A DNA stretch of 64,000 bases from Tous-C4FEB sp044356555 (GTDB lineage: Bacteria; Verrucomicrobiota; Verrucomicrobiia; Opitutales; Opitutaceae): the NCBI GenBank assembly GCA_044356555.1, contig JBIKWB010000005.1:62001-126000 (forward strand). The letters are read 5' to 3'. Both the position numbers and the translations under genes were made by a program. Under the pieces are notes generated by a model. It searched no databases. It saw only the letters and a list, made by a program, of their open reading frames with translations, and was not told the origin of the DNA. How positions within the stretch are numbered: position 1 is the first letter of the stretch; each line of letters begins with the position of its first letter. This document shows positions 53,952 to 62,404 of the stretch, piece after piece.

Positions 53952-55459
53952 GCCCCTGGTTTTTTCGCAGCCTGTTGGTTTTCGTTTTGGTAGGGGTTTC
54001 GCTGACCCCGGAGATGCGCGCGGCCGAGGGCGTGTTTGACCTGGAGGTGCTCCGCTATCGGGCAAAATTATTGGCGGCCAAGCCCTATGTGCCGCGCCCG
54101 AGTCGCGTGCCGGAGAAGTTGATGCGGCTGACCTACGATCAACACCGGGATATCCGGTTCAACGCGGCGCAATCGTGGGGGCGTCGCGAAGGTCTGCCGT
54201 TCCAGCTCCAGTTCTTTCACCCGGGATTTATTTTCGACAAGACCGTGCAGTTTTCGGAACTACGGGGCGGCAGTGAAACGCCGATAGCGTTTTCTCCGCA
54301 GCTTTTCAACTACGGCAAAACGGAGGTGGGTCGCGTGCCCGAGTCGATGGGGTTTTCGGGGTTTAGGATTCTTTACCCATTGAACCGGCCGGGTGATGAA
54401 ATTGGGGCGTTCCAAGGCGCGAGTTATTTCCGGCTGCTTTGTCAGGATGCCTTTTACGGCCTGTCGGCGCGGGGCCTGGCAATCAATACGGGCGATCCCG
54501 GCGGCGAGGAGTTTCCCGTATTCGAGGAATTTTGGGTCGAGCGACCCGCGGCGGATGCCAAGGAGATTGTGATCTATGCGCTGCTCGACAGCCCGAGCGT
54601 CGCGGGTGTCTACCGGTTTGTGATCCGGCCCGGTGCGGCTACGGTTGCGCATGTGAAAGCGGTGCTCTTCGCGCGGAACCCGATCAAGACGCTGGGGATC
54701 GCCCCGCTCACGAGTATGTTTTGGCATGGCGAAACCACGGGATCGAATCACGGGGACTTTCGCCCGGAGGTGCATGACTCCGACGGTCTTTTGGTCAACC
54801 ATAGTGGCGGTGAGTGGCTGTGGCGGCCGCTGTCGAATCCCGCTACAGTGCGCACCGTGGCGTTTGGCGACCGGAACCCGAAAGGGTTTGGCTTGTTGCA
54901 GCGCGACCGGAAATTTTCGAGTTACGAGGATCTTGAGGCCAACTACCACAATCGGCCAAGTGCTTGGGTGGAGCCGGTCGGTGCGTGGGGTAACGGCTCG
55001 GTCCGTCTCGTGGAGATTCCCACGCCTGATGAAACCAACGACAACATCGTGGCGTTTTGGGCACCCGATGCCCTGCCGGCGGTCGGCGAACCCATCGAGT
55101 TTGAGTATCGCTTGCATTGGTTTCTTGATCAAATCCGACCGCCGGCGGGTGTGGCCGTTGCAACCCGGCGTGGGCACTCGAAAACTCACGAACCTGATTT
55201 GGAGCGTTTCGTCGTCGATTTCGACGGGGCCTATTTGGGCAAGAAAGGGCCGGATCCGCTGATTGAACCGGTCGTTTCAGTGGCAGGAGGCGCGAAACTT
55301 GTCCATGCGACCGTTCAAAAAAATCCGTATAATGGCACCTGGAGGCTGGCTTTCGCGTTACGGGCGGATGGGAGCAAAAAGCCGGTGGAGTTGAGGGCGT
55401 TTTTGCGCAAGCCCCCCCACGCGCTGACCGAAACTTGGACCTACCTGTGGGAACCGTGA
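53948..55459 (+). CDS. opgG: Osmoregulated periplasmic glucan protein OpgG
   Basis: A 503-residue exported protein (signal peptide MSPWFFRSLLVFVLVGVSL...RAA) of the MdoG/OpgG family, now also known as GH186. It shapes the backbone and branching of osmoregulated periplasmic glucans made by OpgH. Conserved parts are YDQHRDIRFNA near residue 60, SFRLYPLN-like FRILYPLNRPGDEIGAFQGASYFR, SMFWHGE, RPEVHDSDGL and FWAPDALPAVGEPIEFEYRLHW. The gene overlaps the UDG gene by four bases, and is followed by a small membrane protein and then opgH. Confidence 0.93.
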   Translation: MSPWFFRSLLVFVLVGVSLTPEMRAAEGVFDLEVLRYRAKLLAAKPYVPRPSRVPEKLMRLTYDQHRDIRFNAAQSWGRREGLPFQLQFFHPGFIFDKTVQFSELRGGSETPIAFSPQLFNYGKTEVGRVPESMGFSGFRILYPLNRPGDEIGAFQGASYFRLLCQDAFYGLSARGLAINTGDPGGEEFPVFEEFWVERPAADAKEIVIYALLDSPSVAGVYRFVIRPGAATVAHVKAVLFARNPIKTLGIAPLTSMFWHGETTGSNHGDFRPEVHDSDGLLVNHSGGEWLWRPLSNPATVRTVAFGDRNPKGFGLLQRDRKFSSYEDLEANYHNRPSAWVEPVGAWGNGSVRLVEIPTPDETNDNIVAFWAPDALPAVGEPIEFEYRLHWFLDQIRPPAGVAVATRRGHSKTHEPDLERFVVDFDGAYLGKKGPDPLIEPVVSVAGGAKLVHATVQKNPYNGTWRLAFALRADGSKKPVELRAFLRKPPHALTETWTYLWEP

Positions 55460-55496
55460 ATCTGAAACTTTTTGATTGGGCGCGGCTGATTGCTCG

Positions 55497-56090
55497 ATGA
55501 GTGCACCGGTGTTGGTCACGTTTTCCGGTGAGTTCCGGCCCTCAACGGGCTCGATGGAAGCTTGGAACGCGGCTTATGTGCGGGTCGAAGATTACTTGCG
55601 GGCGCACCGGGTTCATAACCGATTGCACCAAAGCAGGCTCATTCAGGAAATTCTGGAGCGTGCGGCGCGGCGTCATTTGGCCCAGCCTGAGACCCATCCG
55701 ACCACGTTGGCCGCCGAAGAAACGGAAGCGTTAATGGACGCTTGGTTCGGTGCGGTGCTCTCATCACAAAACGTGCCACCGGAACGCCGGGCGATCGAGG
55801 GCCGGGTCGCATTGATGCTCTGTGATGGTTCGGAAAAATGGCCCTATGCCTTTCTGGACGACAAAAATATCCCGGAGGATTTTCGGGCGGCGTTGGAGGC
55901 AAGTTCGATGCAGGCCGGCCCCGATATGGTGGTGTCGAGCATGGTCCCGCGGCCGATCGACCTCGGCCCGATTACGGAAGCGGCGGGCGATACGTTGGAG
56001 CGGTTTGAGCGGTGGCCGATCCTTCGGACTTTGCTGCTTTGGATGGTGTTTGCCTGCGCGCTGGCCGGGATTTTCTACGCCACACGTTGA
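55497..56090 (+). CDS. Unrecognised single-pass membrane protein between opgG and opgH
   Basis: A 197-residue protein, starting at 55497 (MSAPVLVTFSG). Most is soluble and helical, with charged segments such as RLIQEILERAARRH and EETEALMDAWFG. A single hydrophobic helix lies at the C-terminus (ILRTLLLWMVFACALAGIFY), so the bulk probably faces the cytoplasm. OpgH downstream starts very close to its first membrane helix, without the roughly 130-residue cytoplasmic N-domain of the E. coli enzyme. This protein may supply a similar cytoplasmic part as a separate subunit. That is inference from position; no homology is recognised. Confidence 0.75.
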   Translation: MSAPVLVTFSGEFRPSTGSMEAWNAAYVRVEDYLRAHRVHNRLHQSRLIQEILERAARRHLAQPETHPTTLAAEETEALMDAWFGAVLSSQNVPPERRAIEGRVALMLCDGSEKWPYAFLDDKNIPEDFRAALEASSMQAGPDMVVSSMVPRPIDLGPITEAAGDTLERFERWPILRTLLLWMVFACALAGIFYATR

Positions 56091-56099
56091 TCTCCGTCT

Positions 56100-58250
56100 A
56101 TGCGTGTCTTCAAACATGATCAGATGACCCAACGTAGGCTTAACCGCCGGCGCTTTCTGTTTTTCTCGGCGATTTTTGGCCTAACGAGTTTGGCCACTTG
56201 GTTTATGGCGGACTTGCTGTGGCGGGAAGGGGTCAACGGGCTGGAGCTGGTTTTGCTGGGATTGTTTGTCGTGCTGTTTGCGCACATTGCCGCGGGGTTT
56301 TGCACGGCGCTTGTGGGCTTTTGCGTGCTGAATCGCGGCGGCGATAACTGTCGCATCTCCGAGACGCTCGCGCCGAGCGATGATTCGCCCTTGGCGTCCA
56401 CGGCAATCGTGATGCCGGTTTTTAACGAGGATGTGAGCCGGGTTTTTGAGGGGTTGCGGGTCATCTTCCGCTCGGTGCAGGAAACCAAGAAACTCGAGCA
56501 CTTTGACTTTTTTATCCTGAGCGATTCGAACCGGCCCAATCAGTGGATTCAGGAGGAGGTGGCGTGGGTCGAATTGTGCAAGCAGGTCGGTGGATTCGGG
56601 AAGATTTTTTACCGAAAACGCCGGCACCAGATTAACAAGAAATCCGGCAATGTGGCGGATTTCCTGCGGCGTTGGGGCAAGAACTACCGCTACATGGTCG
56701 TGCTTGATGCCGACTCGATCATGACCGGTCGGGCGTTGGTCCGGCTCACGGCGCTCATGGAACAGAATCCACAGGTGGGTATCATCCAGACGGCGCCGAG
56801 AATCGTGCATGGAGAGTCGCTTTATGCGCGGCTTCAATCATTTGCGAACCGGCTTTATAGCCCGCTCTTTCTCGCGGGGCTAAACTATTGGCAACAACAC
56901 GAGGGGAATTACTGGGGACACAACGCGATCATTCGGATCCAGCCATTTATTGATCACTGCGCGTTACCGGACTTGCCCGGCAGCGAACCGTTTGGAGGCC
57001 GTATTCTTTCGCACGACTTCGTCGAGGCGGCATTGATGCGGCGGGCCGGCTGGGGCGTCTGGTTGGCGGGTGAGATCGAGGGAAGTTTTGAGGAAGGCCC
57101 GCCCTCCCTGATCGAAAGCGCCAAGCGCGATCGACGCTGGTGTCAGGGAAACATGCAACACGCGTGGCTGCTCACGGCGCGCGGGTTCCGACCGGCGAAC
57201 CGGTTTCATCTTTTGATGGGCGTTATGGCTTATGCATCCTCACCGCTGTGGTTGCTTTTTTTGGCGCTCAGCACGATTCACGTTTTCGATTTGGTGGCGC
57301 AACCGTCGGTCGTGGGCGTTTTGCGAGCGCAAGACACGACATCGATTTTTGGCTTTAAGATCGAGGTGCCGGTGGCGTTGACGCTCTTTTTCTTTACGTT
57401 GCTGCTCCTTTTCTTGCCCAAATTGGTCAGCGTGGTGCTGACCTTTGGAAACCCCGAAGCGGTCGGGCGTTTCGGCGGGCGGCTGAGATTGGTGATGAGT
57501 GCGGTTTTGGAGACGGCAGCCTCGGTGCTTCTGGCCCCGGTGAACATGATGTTCAACGCGAAGTTTGTGCTTTTTACGCTCTTGGGGCAGGGCGTGGGCT
57601 GGGTTACCCAGCAGCGCGGAGCCGACGATGACGGCTCCGACTGGCGTGAGGCAATCATCACGCATGGGGGACAGACGGCTTTTGGGCTGATATGGGGTTT
57701 GAGTTCCTACATCATCTCACCGCCCTTTTTCTGGTGGCTGAGCCCGGTGCTCGCGGGATTGGTGTTTTCTATGCCGATCTCAATTTTTCTCAGCAAAGCG
57801 AGTTTTGGACGGCGGGCGCGCGAGCTTGGAGTCTTTCTTACGCCCGAGGAAACGCATCCGCCTTATGAGTTGAAGCGCCTGCAGCAAAATCTGGCTGAGT
57901 GCTACCGCCATTTGCCGCCTTTCGAGCCGCTACGGGCTAACTACGGTTTGATGCAGGCCGTGCTCGACCCTTATGTTAACGCCATGCATGTCGCATTGCT
58001 GCGGCAGCGCCGGCCGAGTGATGAGGCTCGCGAGTGGTTTGGTCTGTTGCGGCAGCGGCTGCTCGCCGAAGGCCCGGGGAAGTTTACCAGCAAGGAGACG
58101 ATGGCGTTGCTGTTGGATGCAGAATCAATGATTTGGCTGCATCGGGAGCTGTGGAGTTCGCCGTCCGACGCGATTGCCGAGTGGTGGAGGCTGGCGATTC
58201 GTCAATACAACGTGCTCACCTCAGCGCCCACGACTGCTCTGTATCGTTAA
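56100..58250 (+). CDS. opgH: Glucan glucosyltransferase OpgH
   Basis: A 716-residue inner-membrane GT2 glycosyltransferase making the beta-1,2-glucan backbone from UDP-glucose. The GT2 core shows IVMPVFNEDVSRVFEGL, LDADSIMTG (D-x-D-like), HNAIIRIQPFIDHC, LSHDFVEAALMRRAGWGVW and the product-binding KRDRRWCQGN. Multiple membrane helices flank it. E. coli OpgH has a longer cytoplasmic N-domain; here the chain begins only about 20 residues before the first helix. The ATG at 56124 is a possible alternative start. It converges with the Hpt gene. Confidence 0.94.
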   Translation: MRVFKHDQMTQRRLNRRRFLFFSAIFGLTSLATWFMADLLWREGVNGLELVLLGLFVVLFAHIAAGFCTALVGFCVLNRGGDNCRISETLAPSDDSPLASTAIVMPVFNEDVSRVFEGLRVIFRSVQETKKLEHFDFFILSDSNRPNQWIQEEVAWVELCKQVGGFGKIFYRKRRHQINKKSGNVADFLRRWGKNYRYMVVLDADSIMTGRALVRLTALMEQNPQVGIIQTAPRIVHGESLYARLQSFANRLYSPLFLAGLNYWQQHEGNYWGHNAIIRIQPFIDHCALPDLPGSEPFGGRILSHDFVEAALMRRAGWGVWLAGEIEGSFEEGPPSLIESAKRDRRWCQGNMQHAWLLTARGFRPANRFHLLMGVMAYASSPLWLLFLALSTIHVFDLVAQPSVVGVLRAQDTTSIFGFKIEVPVALTLFFFTLLLLFLPKLVSVVLTFGNPEAVGRFGGRLRLVMSAVLETAASVLLAPVNMMFNAKFVLFTLLGQGVGWVTQQRGADDDGSDWREAIITHGGQTAFGLIWGLSSYIISPPFFWWLSPVLAGLVFSMPISIFLSKASFGRRARELGVFLTPEETHPPYELKRLQQNLAECYRHLPPFEPLRANYGLMQAVLDPYVNAMHVALLRQRRPSDEAREWFGLLRQRLLAEGPGKFTSKETMALLLDAESMIWLHRELWSSPSDAIAEWWRLAIRQYNVLTSAPTTALYR

Positions 58251-58288
58251 CAACGAGCCGAGCGAGGACGCGTTGGGTGGCACCGAAA

Positions 58289-58648
58289 TCAGGCCCCGAG
58301 ATACTTGCGCAATGCCGCGTCCGTGGCCACGAATTCATTTTTTACGGCTGCAATCCCCGGCTCGATGCCGGCCAAGCCGGTTTCTTTAGAGTAACACTCG
58401 ATCGTCTCGGCGACTGCGCGCAGCCTCATGGCGCCCAAGCTCGAAGAGGTGCCCTTGATGCTGTGAGCCGCCCGGGTAAAGACTCCAATGTCGCCTGCCG
58501 TGAGGCTCGTTTCCAACTCTGCAATGCGCTGCGGCGTGTCTTCGAGGTAGATCGAAATGATTTCCTTCAGGAGTTCATCGGTATCCCCGGGGATTATGGC
58601 TCGGAGATTTTCGATCGCCTGAGGGTCAATAAGTGGAAGCTCAGGCAT
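58289..58648 (-). CDS. Histidine phosphotransfer (Hpt) domain protein
   Basis: A 119-residue free-standing Hpt protein. The phosphorylatable His62 is in AAHSIKGTSSSLGA, the family signature. The start at 58648 (MPELPLIDPQ) gives a compact four-helix bundle with no extra domain. It would carry phosphate between hybrid kinases and response regulators. It lies 105 bases downstream of the PilB-type ATPase on the same strand, so it may belong to that signalling operon or be separately expressed. Confidence 0.93.
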   Translation of the reverse strand: MPELPLIDPQAIENLRAIIPGDTDELLKEIISIYLEDTPQRIAELETSLTAGDIGVFTRAAHSIKGTSSSLGAMRLRAVAETIECYSKETGLAGIEPGIAAVKNEFVATDAALRKYLGA

Positions 58649-58753
58649 GGCAGATGGTTTGGAGTGCGCCGAGGTACCCGGCACTTAGCAATCGGCCGAA
58701 TGAGCCGATAGTTTAATCCGAAACCAACAAACACCGCCGCAATTGAGCCCCGC

Positions 58754-60460
58754 TTAACTCGACCATTCGGGCGCGGTGCTCGCCTCGATCTCATCAATGG
58801 TGGTCAGTCCAAGCAGAACCTTTTTCAGTCCGTCGTAACGCAGCGGTTTGTAACCGACCTTGGCGGCTGCTCTGGTGATTTCTTGCGAGCTCCTCCCGTC
58901 GGAGATGAGCGCGCGAATCTCTTCGGTGATGAGAACGAGCTCGTGGAAGGCGACGCGTCCCTTGTAGCCGGTGAGACGGCATTTGTGGCAGCCCCGACCG
59001 CGATAAAATGTGACGTCGCTCAATCCCTCCTCTTGGAAATATTTCATGAGTACTTCGCGCGTCGGCTGGTAAGCCTCTTTGCAAGACTCGCAGATGCGGG
59101 CGGCAAGACGTTGCGCCAAAACTCCGATCACAGAAGGAGCGACCATGTAGGGCTCAACGCCGATTTCAATGAGGCGCACGATCGCTTGGGGCGCGGTATT
59201 GGTGTGCAGCGTGGCGAAGACGACGTGGCCGGTGAGGGCCGCCTCAGTGGCGATCTTCGCCGTCTCCAGGTCGCGGATTTCGCCGACCAAGATTGCGTCG
59301 GGGTCTTGGCGCATGAGCGCCCGGAGGATGTTGGAGAATTTGAGGTCGATGTGGGCGTTGACTTGAGTCTGGTTTACGCCGGCGAGCTGGATTTCGATCG
59401 GATCTTCAATCGTCGAGATGTTGATGTCCGCGCTGTTGATCTCGTTGAGTGCGGCGTAAAGCGTCGTCGTTTTGCCGGAACCGGTGGGGCCGGTTACAAA
59501 CAAGATACCGTTGGGGTTCTTGATGAGCCGCTTGAACGGTTGGAGGATGGTCTGGGAGATCATCATCTTGTCCAACGTCATCATCGTCTTTTTGCCGCTC
59601 ATCGCGAGGACGCGGATGACAGATTTTTCGCCGTAGGCGGAAGGAATCGTCGACACCCGGAAATTCGCCGTCTGGGTGCCGACCGGCATTGAGAAGCGAC
59701 CGTCTTGGGGAAAGCGCGATTCGGAGATATTGAGCCCACTGAGAATCTTGACCCGAGAGATGAGCGCCCGGTGCAGCTTGCGCGAATAGGTGAGGATTTC
59801 CCGCAAGTTACCGTCGATTCGAAAGCGGATCCGCGAGTTGGTCTCCTGCGCCTCAATATGAATATCGGTGGCGCGTTCGCGCATCGCGTAGTGGATAATC
59901 TCGTCAAGGATTTGGACGAGTGCATTGCTGTCGGCCAATTCCGCCAACATCTCTCCGGCGAGCTCTGGATTGTCGAACAAACTGGAACGTTCCAGCATAC
60001 CGAGGCTCTGCTCCAGATTTTGCTCGGTGCTATAGTGGATCGCGATGGCGTCCTCAATCTCGAGAGGCAACGCAAAGACGGGGCTGACCGGCATCTGGGC
60101 AATGAGGCTGAGCCGTTTGACGAGATCGGCCCGATGGGGCTCGGCCATCGCGGCCGTCAGCACCCCATCGATGACGTAAAGACCGATGGCTTGGGCTTTC
60201 TTGGCGACCTCGAGGGGGATTTTTTCCACCGCCTCTTCGGTGATCGTGGAAACAAGAGGATCGACGTAGGCGACGTCGAGGGAATCGGCCCAGTAACGGC
60301 AGGCTTCGTCTTTGCCGGTGAGCTTGCCGGTGATAATCGCTTCGAGCAACCTTACGCTGTCGGCATGCTGACTGATGAGTGTTTTGAGTTCAGCCTCGAA
60401 GTCGAAATTCGGCAGGGCGCGCAACCGGGCGACGAAAGCTTTACTGTTTGGGTTTGGCAC
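58754..60460 (-). CDS. GspE/PilB-type secretion/pilus assembly ATPase
   Basis: A 568-residue hexameric ATPase. An N-terminal MshEN-like domain (residues about 10-170) precedes the ATPase core. The core has Walker A GPTGSGKTTT, the Asp box ISTIEDPIEI, Walker B ILVGEIRD and the His box TLHTN. A zinc tetracysteine module follows (CESC and CHKC). I prefer the GTG start at 60460; the ATG at 60544 lies inside the preceding gene and its extra sequence looks unlike protein. The motor could power a type IV pilus or type II secretion. No pilin, PilC or PilQ genes are nearby. Confidence 0.9.
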   Translation of the reverse strand: MPNPNSKAFVARLRALPNFDFEAELKTLISQHADSVRLLEAIITGKLTGKDEACRYWADSLDVAYVDPLVSTITEEAVEKIPLEVAKKAQAIGLYVIDGVLTAAMAEPHRADLVKRLSLIAQMPVSPVFALPLEIEDAIAIHYSTEQNLEQSLGMLERSSLFDNPELAGEMLAELADSNALVQILDEIIHYAMRERATDIHIEAQETNSRIRFRIDGNLREILTYSRKLHRALISRVKILSGLNISESRFPQDGRFSMPVGTQTANFRVSTIPSAYGEKSVIRVLAMSGKKTMMTLDKMMISQTILQPFKRLIKNPNGILFVTGPTGSGKTTTLYAALNEINSADINISTIEDPIEIQLAGVNQTQVNAHIDLKFSNILRALMRQDPDAILVGEIRDLETAKIATEAALTGHVVFATLHTNTAPQAIVRLIEIGVEPYMVAPSVIGVLAQRLAARICESCKEAYQPTREVLMKYFQEEGLSDVTFYRGRGCHKCRLTGYKGRVAFHELVLITEEIRALISDGRSSQEITRAAAKVGYKPLRYDGLKKVLLGLTTIDEIEASTAPEWSS

Positions 60461-60653
60461 GGCGTGGGGTCTTGGATTTGAAGAATTTTTCGATTTCGTT
60501 TTGATCCAGTTTCTCCATTCCGAAATGACCGGTGGTACGCTCAAGCTTCAGTTCGGCAAGCATCTGCGGAAGGAAATAGCGGACTTCGGTGAGCCCGCCC
60601 ATGGCGCTGGGTGCGGCGGAGTCGCTCGCGGAGTGGGGCAACGTTTCGCTCAT
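60441..60653 (-). CDS. Small protein between a response regulator and the PilB-type ATPase
   Basis: A 70-residue protein. Its N-terminus is Ser/Pro/Ala-rich, the middle (TEVRYFLPQMLAELKLERT) looks helical, and the end is very basic (KSKTPRRAKPKQ). No family is recognised. It overlaps the response regulator upstream by four bases and the PilB-type gene downstream by about 20, so all three are translated together. It could be an adaptor linking phosphorylation to the motor. Confidence 0.7.
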   Translation of the reverse strand: MSETLPHSASDSAAPSAMGGLTEVRYFLPQMLAELKLERTTGHFGMEKLDQNEIEKFFKSKTPRRAKPKQ

Positions 60654-61057
60654 GAGAGTATCGGACCGGAATCCGTGGCATCGAAGCTTTTTTCGATAGT
60701 TTCCCGCAAAGTTTTCAAGATTTCGTCCTTGGGCGTATCTTTGCGGATGTAGTTGGTGGCGCCGAGTTCGGCGGCTTCTTCGATGACTTGGCGGGTAGCC
60801 AGTGAAGTGAGCATAACGACCACGCAGTCAGGGTTGATCGCCTTGAGGGCCCGAAGGGTCTCCAATCCGCCAAGTTTCGGCATGTTTACGTCCAGCAAGA
60901 CCAGAGCCGGCCGATGCAGGGCGTAAAGAGCCACAGCCTCCTCGCCATTTGATGCCTCGAGGATCGTGGCCTCTTGAACTTGCCGTAGCGCAAGGGAAAT
61001 GAATTTGCGGATGTGCGCCTCGTCATCGACAAGCAAAATAGAACCGGAAAATTTCAT
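60650..61057 (-). CDS. Single-domain (CheY-like) response regulator
   Basis: A 135-residue receiver-only protein: Asp11/Asp12 in LLVDDEAH, phosphoacceptor Asp56 in LLDVNMP, Thr/Ser and Lys in VVMLTS and YIRKDTP. No output domain follows, so it should act through protein contact, as CheY does. It overlaps the kinase gene upstream and the 70-residue gene downstream by four bases each. A motor ATPase two genes later suggests control of pilus or secretion activity. Confidence 0.94.
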   Translation of the reverse strand: MKFSGSILLVDDEAHIRKFISLALRQVQEATILEASNGEEAVALYALHRPALVLLDVNMPKLGGLETLRALKAINPDCVVVMLTSLATRQVIEEAAELGATNYIRKDTPKDEILKTLRETIEKSFDATDSGPILS

Positions 61058-62196
61058 GCGGGGCAGGGGAGCATAACGCGAAATTCGCAGCCAAGGCCGG
61101 GAAGATTTTCAGCACTGATCATGCCACCGTGTGCGTCAATTATTTTGCGACAGATCGCCAGACCCAAACCTGTGCTTTTTTCGCCACCGGTTGGTTTCAC
61201 TGAAAGCCGGCCAAAATCTTTGAAAAGCTTGTCCTTTTCCGATTCCGGAATTCCGGGGCCTTGATCCTTCACCGAGAATCCCCTGCGGCCAACTCCGGTG
61301 TGGAGCTCAACGGTTATGGTCGACCCAGGCGGCGAAAATTTCGCGGCGTTGCTGATGAGATTGTCGATCACTTGGCGGATTTTGGCCCCATCGATCAAGG
61401 CGAAGGACGGATCGCCGGATGCGGCGTAAACGATTTTAGTGGTTTTTTTTGCCGACTCGATGTTGCTCAAATAGACGGATTTTTCGAGAAGAGCACCCAG
61501 GTCTTGCAGTTCGAGTTGCAGCCGAAGCTCCCCGGCCTCGATCGTGGCGACATCAAGCAGCTCGTTGACGAGTTCGAGCATGGATTGGCTTGCTCCATGA
61601 ATGGTTTTGACGAGATCGAGTTGGTCGGGAGTGAGCGGACCGACCGTGCCGTCGCTGAGGAATTCGGCCAGCCCGCGGATCGATGCCAGCGGATTGCGCA
61701 AGTCATGCGCAGCCATCCCGAGAAACTTGTTCTTCGAGGCGTTTGCGTTGCTCAGTTGCTCGACCAGCAATTTTTGGCGCTCAATCAAGATCTGGCTTTG
61801 GAGATGCGATCTGATCCGCGCCAAAACCTCTTTGGGCTTAAACGGTTTCGGCAGATAATCCACGCCGCCGGCAGCCAACCCCTCCACGACGTCGTCGGAT
61901 TCGCTCTTTGCCGTGACGAAAATGACCGGAGCACAGTCCGAAACATAGGTCTGGCGTAGGCGCCGACAGGTCTCCAACCCGTCGATCCCAGGCATCATCA
62001 CGTCGAGCAAGACAAGATGCGGTCGGACTTTTTCGTAAATTTCGAGGGCGGCTTCGCCAGATGCAGCCTCTGAAATGATGTAGTTGGCTTCACTTAAGAT
62101 GCCCTTCAAAATGCGCAAATTGGAGCGATCGTCGTCGACAATGAGAATCTTTCGGCCTTCGAGGTCGATCTCAGGTAGAGATGTAAGATGTTCCAT
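61054..62196 (-). CDS. Receiver-histidine kinase hybrid (REC-HisKA-HATPase)
   Basis: A 380-residue soluble kinase. An N-terminal receiver domain has Asp21/Asp22 in LIVDDDRS, phosphoacceptor Asp65 in LLDVMMPG and Lys in YLPKPFKP. HisKA carries His164 in MAAHDLRNPL. The ATPase shows NLISNAAKFSPPG, DQGPGIPE and STGLGLAICRKI. With no membrane segment, input presumably comes through the receiver domain from another kinase. It starts the operon leading to the PilB-type gene. Confidence 0.95.
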   Translation of the reverse strand: MEHLTSLPEIDLEGRKILIVDDDRSNLRILKGILSEANYIISEAASGEAALEIYEKVRPHLVLLDVMMPGIDGLETCRRLRQTYVSDCAPVIFVTAKSESDDVVEGLAAGGVDYLPKPFKPKEVLARIRSHLQSQILIERQKLLVEQLSNANASKNKFLGMAAHDLRNPLASIRGLAEFLSDGTVGPLTPDQLDLVKTIHGASQSMLELVNELLDVATIEAGELRLQLELQDLGALLEKSVYLSNIESAKKTTKIVYAASGDPSFALIDGAKIRQVIDNLISNAAKFSPPGSTITVELHTGVGRRGFSVKDQGPGIPESEKDKLFKDFGRLSVKPTGGEKSTGLGLAICRKIIDAHGGMISAENLPGLGCEFRVMLPCPA

Positions 62197-62339
62197 ATGT
62201 TAAGTTTGCTTTACTCGAAGACTAGCCAATGGCAAGTTGCCACGTTTATTTCGCTCGTCAAGCTATTGGATGCCCCCGGGTTTTAGAATGGATTCAACCC
62301 ACTAGGCGGGCGTTGGGTAAATCTTCGTATCACAATATC

Positions 62340-62400
62340 GCGATGCGTTGATATTTAACTTGCCTGACCAACGCTCGTTGTTTTCGTCGTGCTTCCTAAA
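62340..62400 (+). promoter_or_regulatory. Structured leader of metK, candidate SAM-responsive element
   Basis: In the leader of metK, GCGTTG (62345-62350) and CAACGC (62369-62374) form a 6-bp stem around an 18-base loop that begins ATATTTAAC. The stem plus TGAT..TTAAC loop resembles the 5' half of class II/V SAM riboswitches, which sit before metK-type genes. The 3' part that should form the pseudoknot (in SAM-II a TGATAAA and GCTAAA stretch) is not matched well here. The call is tentative. Confidence 0.3.
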
Positions 62401-62404
62401 TCCT

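Noticed and set aside
60461..60544. Longer start of the PilB-type ATPase
   Set aside because: The ATG lies inside the 70-residue gene, and the extra residues do not resemble PilB N-termini; the GTG at 60460 is preferred.
62197..62339. Possible promoter TTGGGT...TATCGC before metK
   Set aside because: Spacing is plausible (17 bases) but the -10 box is poor and no transcription start can be confirmed from sequence.
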